NCBI GenBank assembly: GCA_045644465.1
Contig: JAZRGV010000015.1
Location: forward strand, 1-64,000
Length of the DNA: 64,000 bases
Source: HGM04593 sp045644465
GTDB lineage: Bacteria; Bacteroidota; Bacteroidia; Bacteroidales; Bacteroidaceae
Reading direction: 5' to 3'
Shown here: positions 58,982 through 64,000 of the stretch, in pieces
How the letters are laid out: each line of letters starts with the position of its first letter
How positions within the stretch are numbered: position 1 is the stretch's first letter
Position numbers and translations under genes: made by a program
The notes under the pieces: generated by a model
Databases searched by the model: none
Told to the model about the DNA's origin: nothing
What the model saw: only the letters and a program-made list of their open reading frames with translations

Positions 58982-60151
58982 ATGATAGGAAATATACTTT
59001 TAATCATATTCTATCTCGTTGCTCCGGCAGGAGTACTTTTTATCTGTCGCAAAAACAAAATCTTCAACAAGATTGGCCCCGTATTAACACTTTACCTGTT
59101 GGGAGTGCTTGTTGCCAACATTGGTATTTTCCCAACGGAAGAGGCAGAATACAACAAACTGTTCGGTCTCATGGAATCTTTCTCGGAGATACTCATTCCA
59201 TTGGCTCTGCCAATGATACTCTTTGGCTGTAACTTCAAGAAATTCTCTTTAGGCAAATCATTAAAGGCATTTGTTATAGGAGCTTTATCGGTTGTGGCGT
59301 TTGTGATAATAGGATACGTTGTTTTCAAGGAAAAACTTGGCGATGAGGGTGCCATAATGGGTGCTTCGCTCACAGGGCAGTATCTTGGTGGTGCAGCCAA
59401 CCTCGCGGCCATAAAGCAGATGTTGGGACTCAGTAGCGAGAATTTCATAATACTCACAACATGCAACCTCATTGTCTCATTCTTCTACCTGATGTTCCTG
59501 ATGGGCGGAGGTGTAAAGTTGGCACGTTATATTGTAGGCAAACGAGGCAAAAAGGAACAGAATGTAAACATCGAAGAATATACCGAAGAGAACCCCTATA
59601 AAGATTTTGGCAAGAAAAAAAGCCTTATACAGCTTGGTAAAGTATTCATAGCATCTATAATCGTTATGGGAATCTCGGTTTACATAGGTACTCTTGCAGG
59701 CGGAGGCAAAGGTATTTCCATGGTTGGGCTAATATTGTCAATCACCACGCTATCGCTCCTGCTCACAAGTTGGAAAGAGGTACGCACATGGGACAAGAGC
59801 TACGACGCCGGAATGTACCTCATTTACGTATTCTGTCTTGTAATGGCAACAATGGCCGACTTGAGCAAAATCGACTGGAACCAGAGCCTTTACATACTCA
59901 TATATCAGGCAGTGATAATATTCGGTTCACTATTCCTGACCATTCTTTTTGCAAGATTATTCCGCATTAATGCCGATGATGCAGTCATAACATCGGACAC
60001 CCTTATCAACTCACCTCTTTGCGTGCCTATGATTGCCGCAACAATGAAGAATAAGGATGTCATTATGGTTGGTATTGCAAACGGATTATTAGGATATGCA
60101 GTAGGTAATTATGTCGGTTTTTTGATGTTCAACCTCTTCGGTTTGCTCTAA
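58982..60151 (+). CDS. DUF819 family membrane protein
   Basis: Membrane protein of 389 residues with about ten helices in two similar halves. PLALPMILFGCNFKKFSLGKSLKAF and GASLTGQYLGGAANLAAIKQML are typical of DUF819 (PF05684), related in fold to bacterial anion and bile-acid symporters. The C-terminal half repeats the pattern with LFARLFRINADDAVITSDTLINSPLCVPMIAA. Substrate unknown. Between kbl and tdh it might move threonine-related metabolites, but nothing shows it. Confidence 0.85.
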   Translation: MIGNILLIIFYLVAPAGVLFICRKNKIFNKIGPVLTLYLLGVLVANIGIFPTEEAEYNKLFGLMESFSEILIPLALPMILFGCNFKKFSLGKSLKAFVIGALSVVAFVIIGYVVFKEKLGDEGAIMGASLTGQYLGGAANLAAIKQMLGLSSENFIILTTCNLIVSFFYLMFLMGGGVKLARYIVGKRGKKEQNVNIEEYTEENPYKDFGKKKSLIQLGKVFIASIIVMGISVYIGTLAGGGKGISMVGLILSITTLSLLLTSWKEVRTWDKSYDAGMYLIYVFCLVMATMADLSKIDWNQSLYILIYQAVIIFGSLFLTILFARLFRINADDAVITSDTLINSPLCVPMIAATMKNKDVIMVGIANGLLGYAVGNYVGFLMFNLFGLL

Positions 60152-60202
60152 GGCAAAAACTGAATACTTATTATTTTTGTTATAATTTTTGTTTACAAAA
60201 AA

Positions 60203-60233
60203 TTTGAAGCTATTACAAATAGCTGTAACTTTG
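60203..60233 (+). promoter_or_regulatory. Promoter of the tdh gene
   Basis: TTTG at 60203-60206, 19 bp, TAACTTTG at 60226-60233, 73 bp before the ATG: exact -33/-7 pair. Confidence 0.8.
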
Positions 60234-60306
60234 AAAAAGAATTACAGGGGGGCAGTATGCACTGTTGCCCCAACATAAAATGAATAAATAAAAACAATAT
60301 AGCCTT

Positions 60307-61263
60307 ATGAAAAATGTACTCGTCATTGGTTCTACCGGTCAGATTGGTTCAGAGCTCACTATGAAGCTACGCAACATGATTCCCGACGGAAACATCGTTG
60401 CCGGATACATCCCCGGTGCAGAACCCAAAGGCATACTCCTTGAGAGTGGCCCGGCAGCTGAGGCAAACGTAAAGAATGCACAACAACTTGCCGAAATAGT
60501 TGATAAATACAACATCGACACCATCTATAACCTTGCTGCACTTCTTTCGGCTGTTGCCGAGTCAAAGCCATTGCTAGCTTGGGACATACAGATGAATGGT
60601 TTGATAAACATACTTGAGATTGCACGCGAAAAGAAATGTGCTGTGTTTACACCAAGTTCTATCGGTTCGTTCGGACCAAATACTCCACGCGACAACACAC
60701 CACAGGACACAATACAGCGTCCAAAAACAATGTATGGCGTCACAAAGGTGGCAACAGAGTTGTTGAGTGATTACTATTACACAAAGTATGGTGTTGACAC
60801 ACGTGCCGTACGTTTCCCCGGACTCATCTCAAACGTAACACTCCCAGGTGGTGGCACAACTGACTACGCAGTAGAGATTTACTATGCTGCAGTAAAGGGC
60901 GAAGAGTTCGCTTGCCCCATACAAGCAGGTACATTTATGGATATGATGTATATGCCCGATGCATTGAAAGCTGCCGTAGATATTATGCAGGCCGACCCAT
61001 CGCGCCTCATTCACCGCAATGCATTCAACGTTGCATCAATGAGTTTCGACCCCGAGATAATAAAGGCTTCTATTCAGAAGTACATTCCAGACTTCAAGAT
61101 GCACTACGAATTCGACCCTGTGCGCCAGGCCATTGCCGATTCTTGGCCAAACATGATGGACGACTCTTGCGCACGCGAAGAGTGGGACTGGAAGCCAAGC
61201 TACGACCTGGACTCAATGACACAGGATATGATAAAGACGCTACGCGAAAGATTCAACAAATAA
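60307..61263 (+). CDS. L-threonine 3-dehydrogenase, SDR type
   Basis: NAD-dependent enzyme of 318 residues that oxidises threonine to 2-amino-3-ketobutyrate, the substrate of Kbl. It has the short-chain NAD loop VIGSTGQIGSELTMKL (GxxGxxG, residues 7-13) and catalytic YGVTK (Tyr-x-x-x-Lys). PSSIGSFGPNTP and MMYMPDALKA are the blocks of the SDR-type threonine dehydrogenase found in Bacteroidota and some Gram-positives, unlike the zinc-dependent E. coli Tdh. A UDP-galactose 4-epimerase-like role cannot be fully excluded without alignment, but the kbl neighbour supports Tdh. Ends in a terminator at 61278. Confidence 0.88.
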   Translation: MKNVLVIGSTGQIGSELTMKLRNMIPDGNIVAGYIPGAEPKGILLESGPAAEANVKNAQQLAEIVDKYNIDTIYNLAALLSAVAESKPLLAWDIQMNGLINILEIAREKKCAVFTPSSIGSFGPNTPRDNTPQDTIQRPKTMYGVTKVATELLSDYYYTKYGVDTRAVRFPGLISNVTLPGGGTTDYAVEIYYAAVKGEEFACPIQAGTFMDMMYMPDALKAAVDIMQADPSRLIHRNAFNVASMSFDPEIIKASIQKYIPDFKMHYEFDPVRQAIADSWPNMMDDSCAREEWDWKPSYDLDSMTQDMIKTLRERFNK

Positions 61264-61277
61264 TAATAGACAGTAAC

Positions 61278-61312
61278 GAGAACGACCCAATTTTTACTTT
61301 TGGGTCGTTCTC
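61278..61312 (+). terminator. Terminator of tdh
   Basis: gagaacgacccaa / ttgggtcgttctc, 13-bp stem, nine-base loop, then ttgttt. Closely resembles the hairpin at 37564 including its flank. Confidence 0.85.
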
Positions 61313-61632
61313 TTGTTTAGAGGTTGTACAAAAGGAGCTGTTTTAAGGCTTGCGAAGCCCGAAAAAAAGTAACAGACGCCGCACGCGAGAGCAGAGAGTG
61401 CTTGCATCCTATGCCGAGCCGCAAGGAGGAAAAGCCATGCATTGTGGATTAATTTACTAAACGTAAATGAGCATTTTGAGGACGAGTGTAACGACAAAAA
61501 AGCCTTTTTAGTCAGCGTCATTGCGTATAAGAACCTGCAATAAGGCCGAACATTACTTCATTTTTTTTTGTTTATGAGACAAGTGCTACGGCATTCTGCC
61601 GTAACAAATGTTGAACAACAAAAAGTTTGAAG

Positions 61633-61791
61633 ATGAAGAAGAAATATGTATCACCACGTTGCAGTATCACTCATTATGAACTAAAGGCCTTCATTCTGGC
61701 CGGGAGCACACCGCAAAATATTCCCACGACACGTTCCGACGTCGAGGAGAACGAAAAGGAGGATACCACCTGGGGAAATTTGTGGCAATAA
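61633..61791 (+). CDS. 52-residue small protein of unknown function
   Basis: A short frame from ATG 61633 to TAA 61791 encoding 52 residues: a basic start MKKKYVSPRCSITHYELKAF, a short ILAGSTPQN turn, then an acidic, low-complexity tail with EENEKED and a WGNLW end. It resembles a scattered class of Bacteroidales small proteins that begin with MKKxYxxP and carry a LLxGS-like turn, whose role is unknown. A perfect hairpin (tacggca/tgccgta, 61587-61603) sits 30 bp upstream, and the terminator begins one base after the stop, so the frame looks like a real transcript end. No signal peptide or membrane segment is predicted. Confidence 0.55.
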   Translation: MKKKYVSPRCSITHYELKAFILAGSTPQNIPTTRSDVEENEKEDTTWGNLWQ

Positions 61792-61827
61792 AAAATAGAC
61801 AGAACAGTGCAGCGTTCTGTCTATTTT
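61792..61827 (+). terminator. Terminator after the small ORF
   Basis: aaaatagacagaac / gttctgtctatttt, 14-bp perfect stem and eight-base loop, beginning directly after the stop codon. Confidence 0.85.
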
Positions 61828-61910
61828 GCTAATATAAATGAGCTTTTTGATGACGGATATAACTACAAACGAGCTTTTTTAACCAGCCTCAATTAGCTAT
61901 TTATCATATA

Positions 61911-62891
61911 TCACTTTGACAATTCCAACATTCTGACAATTGGACGTTTGGCATCCTCGCGTAACGATTCGTCAAGCTCCACTGTTGGCCACTCATACTT
62001 AAGAGTGTTATACAATTTCTCGAGGGTATTCAGGCGCATATAGGCACATTCGTTGCAGGCACATGCTCCTGATGTTGGCGGCACAGGGATAAACTCTTTG
62101 TCCGGACAACGTTTCATCATCTCGTGCAGGATACCGCTCTCGGTGGCAACAATAAACTGTTTGGCATCGCTCTTCTCGGCATACGACAATATTGCAGCTG
62201 TAGAGCCAATGAAATCGGCAAGGGCCAGCACACCGCTCTTGCATTCGGGATGCGCAAGTACCTTTGCATCGGTGTTTGCACTCTTCAGCTCAACTATTTT
62301 CTCTATAGAGAACTGCTCGTGCACATGGCATCCGCCATTCCACAACAACATATTACGGTGCGTTACGGCATTAAGATATCCTCCGAGGTTTTTGTCGGGA
62401 GCAAAGATTATCTTCTCGTCTTTGGGAAAACTGTCAACCACCGCGCGCGCATTGGTTGATGTTACAACAATGTCGGTAAGAGCTTTTACAGCAGCCGAAG
62501 TATTCACATAGGCAACGACCTTGTGATCGGGATGTTGTGCCTTGAATTTAGCAAGTTCCTCGGCAGGACAGCTCTCGGCGAGCGAACATCCGGCATTGAG
62601 GTCAGGGATAAGAACTTTCTTATCGGGCGATAGAATCTTGTTGGTCTCTGCCATAAAATGCACGCCACACATCACTAGGATATCGGCTGTAGTTTTTTCG
62701 GCAATCTGCGCCAAGGCAAGACTGTCGCCTACAAAATCGGCAACATCCTGTATTGTGCCATCGGTATAATAGTGTGCAAGCACAACAGCATTCTTCTCCT
62801 CACACAAACGACGTATCTCGGCCTTTAGGTCTATACCTTCGGGAACAGCCTCATCGATATATCCCTTGTCTATCCATTCCTGTTTTATCAT
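61911..62891 (-). CDS. nadA: Quinolinate synthase NadA
   Basis: [4Fe-4S] enzyme of NAD biosynthesis, about 326 residues, condensing iminoaspartate with dihydroxyacetone phosphate to quinolinate. The start is set at 62891 (MIKQEWIDKGY); the longer frame to 62930 would begin upstream of the candidate -7 box at 62920. Conserved blocks: LAHYYTDGTIQDVADFVGDSLALAQ, VMCGVHFMAETNKIL (first cluster Cys), PECKSGVLALADFIGSTAAIL (second), and GACACNECAYMRLN with the third. No nadB or nadC is in the window. Confidence 0.96.
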   Translation of the reverse strand: MIKQEWIDKGYIDEAVPEGIDLKAEIRRLCEEKNAVVLAHYYTDGTIQDVADFVGDSLALAQIAEKTTADILVMCGVHFMAETNKILSPDKKVLIPDLNAGCSLAESCPAEELAKFKAQHPDHKVVAYVNTSAAVKALTDIVVTSTNARAVVDSFPKDEKIIFAPDKNLGGYLNAVTHRNMLLWNGGCHVHEQFSIEKIVELKSANTDAKVLAHPECKSGVLALADFIGSTAAILSYAEKSDAKQFIVATESGILHEMMKRCPDKEFIPVPPTSGACACNECAYMRLNTLEKLYNTLKYEWPTVELDESLREDAKRPIVRMLELSK

Positions 62892-62919
62892 AATGATACT
62901 ATTTTCTAAAGAAACTATG

Positions 62920-62927
62920 CGAATATA
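62920..62927 (-). promoter_or_regulatory. Candidate -7 box for nadA
   Basis: Minus-strand TATATTCG, 29 bp before the chosen ATG; it decides between the two possible starts. Confidence 0.45.
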
Positions 62928-62980
62928 CAAAAAATCCCATACACAAAAAAAATAATGCGGATATATAACCTTTTATAACA

Positions 62981-63526
62981 TTACAACGACATAGAGAAAT
63001 ATACTCCGCAACCGCCGTCGGATGTTATTGTAGGCATAAGTGTAGCATTATGTTTTTTGGCAAAAGGAGTTGTAAAGAGCAAACCGCTTCCCACACCTAT
63101 GGCTGCACCCGCAAGCACATCCCATATATCGTGTTTCCCGGCATATATTCTGCCCCACGCCACATATCCGCCTACAAGATAGGCAGGAACGCCCCATTTC
63201 CATCCATAACGTTTCATCAGGAACGTAGCACCTGCAAAAGCAAAATTATTATGATTCGACGGGAAAGAATCGAAGCCGCTTCCGTCGGGACGGCTTTTCT
63301 TCACGCTATACTTTAAGATATATGTAACGGCTGTTGACACAGCTACCGTCTTGCCCAGTTCAAAGAAGCCCTCGTAGTCGCCCTTGCACAGCGACACACC
63401 GGCACCGAGAGCCGCAGGAACAAACATTGCAACATCGGTTGTCAAGTCAATGGTTTTACGACTTTGAGCATAAGAATTAGTCGTAAACAATATTAAAACC
63501 AAGGAGAGGAATAACGCTTTTTTCAT
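62981..63526 (-). CDS. PAP2-family phosphatase
   Basis: Exported PAP2/acid-phosphatase-like protein, 181 residues. Signal peptide KKALFLSLVLILFTTNSYAQ. The three PAP2 motifs are present: KSVKKSRPDGSG (K-x6-RP type), PSNHNNFAFAG (PSGH box with N in place of G) and GRIYAGKHDIWDVLAGA (SRx5Hx3D box, with Arg present and His-Asp kept). Likely acts on lipid pyrophosphates or phosphatidic acid in the periplasm. It is 26 bp from the next gene on the same strand, so may be in an operon with the small membrane protein. Confidence 0.88.
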   Translation of the reverse strand: MKKALFLSLVLILFTTNSYAQSRKTIDLTTDVAMFVPAALGAGVSLCKGDYEGFFELGKTVAVSTAVTYILKYSVKKSRPDGSGFDSFPSNHNNFAFAGATFLMKRYGWKWGVPAYLVGGYVAWGRIYAGKHDIWDVLAGAAIGVGSGLLFTTPFAKKHNATLMPTITSDGGCGVYFSMSL

Positions 63527-63551
63527 ATCACAGAGCCATTTGCTTCACACA

Positions 63552-63884
63552 TTATCTCTTTTCAACAGCCCATACAGAAGCTACAATCGAGAAAATCACA
63601 GCCATCATCAACACCGATATTGCAAATGCCACTTCCGAGACATCACATTCAGGAACTGCAAAAAGAATGATGGATATCACCACAAACAGCAGAACCGAAA
63701 GCAGACGCATGCGTTTGCGATTATATACCACCTGCTTCCAGACAAATTTGCCGTTCTTAAACCAGGGTGCATACTTTTTGCAAAAGAGCGAATCGAGCAC
63801 GCCTGTAGCTGTAACAATAGCCAACAAAGCAAAAACAGATGCAGCAATATAGAAAGAACAAGGTGATGCCGTGCTGTAATCCAT
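63552..63884 (-). CDS. Small membrane protein of unknown function
   Basis: About 110 residues with three hydrophobic helices: at about 9-29 (CSFYIAASVFALLAIVTATGV), 61-78 (LLSVLLFVVISIILFAV) and 83-105 (VSEVAFAISVLMMAVIFSIVAS). A basic loop (KNGKFVWKQVVYNRKRMR) lies between helices 1 and 2. I choose the ATG at 63884 since an exact -7 box (63911-63918) falls inside any longer version starting at 63944. I do not recognise the family. Confidence 0.65.
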   Translation of the reverse strand: MDYSTASPCSFYIAASVFALLAIVTATGVLDSLFCKKYAPWFKNGKFVWKQVVYNRKRMRLLSVLLFVVISIILFAVPECDVSEVAFAISVLMMAVIFSIVASVWAVEKR

Positions 63885-63910
63885 AAAATTTTCTATTTTG
63901 AAAATATTTA

Positions 63911-63918
63911 CAAATGTA
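63911..63918 (-). promoter_or_regulatory. -7 box for the membrane protein/PAP2 genes
   Basis: Minus-strand TACATTTG, exact TAnnTTTG, 27 bp before the ATG chosen for the small membrane protein. Confidence 0.55.
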
Positions 63919-64000
63919 AGAATTAAAACAGTCATGCACAACATCTGTTTTTTATATTTAACGTTTTAAATATATTTATGTAACTTTTTTAGTTAAGAAA

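Larger units (their letters stand above)
61464..61893. repeat. 60-bp imperfect direct repeat flanking a small ORF
   Basis: Copies at 61464-61523 and 61834-61893 share taaatgagc-ttttga-gacg, then taac-acaaa-agc-ttttta and cagc-tca. They lie on both sides of the 52-residue small ORF. Between tdh and the first copy, 61313-61463, I see no gene. Confidence 0.6.

Overview
The window looks like chromosomal DNA of a gut-type Bacteroidales (Bacteroides/Prevotella relatives). The evidence is the promoter style (TTTG, 19-21 bp, TAnnTTTG, with no clear Shine-Dalgarno sequences), Bacteroidota-typical families (DUF4837, DUF4922, BspA-type leucine-rich repeats, NagB-LmbE fusion, SDR-type threonine dehydrogenase, SusD-free glycan genes) and a shared C-terminal sorting-like tail on two exported proteins. 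The assignment to genus is not possible from the sequence alone.

Layout. 1-10.4 kb (minus strand): an exopolysaccharide/capsule operon read from the initiating sugar transferase through Wza-like export protein, Wzz, Wzy, acetyltransferase, Wzx and two GT2 glycosyltransferases, ending in a broken mannose-1-phosphate guanylyltransferase next to what may be a mobile-element end. 10.5-14.2 kb (minus): SpoIID/LytB protein and a GT2-DUF4922 (HIT/GalT-like) fusion, overlapping. 14.2-14.5 kb: three 82-83 bp tandem repeats. 14.6-21.0 kb (plus): rlmN, DUF4837 lipoprotein, pdxA, then four tightly overlapping genes (nucleotidyltransferase, ATP-grasp, CDP-alcohol phosphatidyltransferase, HAD protein) that look like a pathway for an unusual CDP-activated polar head group; this is the best candidate for an undescribed system here. 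21.1-24.3 kb: OmpA-like protein, a permease with a heavy-metal domain, DUF2147 protein. 24.4-27.4 kb: pyruvate formate-lyase and its activase. 27.9-28.6 kb: tRNA-Ser(UGA), a partial copy of its 3' end, and a four-unit ~108 bp repeat array.

28.7-37.5 kb: phosphate region: porin-pstSCAB, a Na/Pi cotransporter and a PhoB/PhoR-like two-component pair. Two near-identical operators, placed 18 bp from the -7 box in both cases, sit in front of the porin-pst operon and the Na/Pi gene, and are a candidate Bacteroidales Pho box.

37.6-56.8 kb: host-glycan (mucin-like) degradation: Ser-type sulfatase, anaerobic sulfatase maturase, NagB-LmbE fusion, BspA-like protein, ROK sugar kinase, GH20 hexosaminidase, a 1707-residue SGNH/sialidase fusion and a sialate O-acetylesterase. 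Together they could remove sulfate, O-acetyl and sialic acid caps, release GlcNAc and feed it to glycolysis. SstT, Kbl and SDR-type Tdh (53.5-61.3 kb) suggest linked Ser/Thr uptake and threonine breakdown. 61.3-64 kb: a 52-residue small ORF with its own terminator, nadA, a PAP2 phosphatase and a small membrane protein. REP-like palindromes are scattered at 42.5-42.9 and 44.9-45.1 kb.
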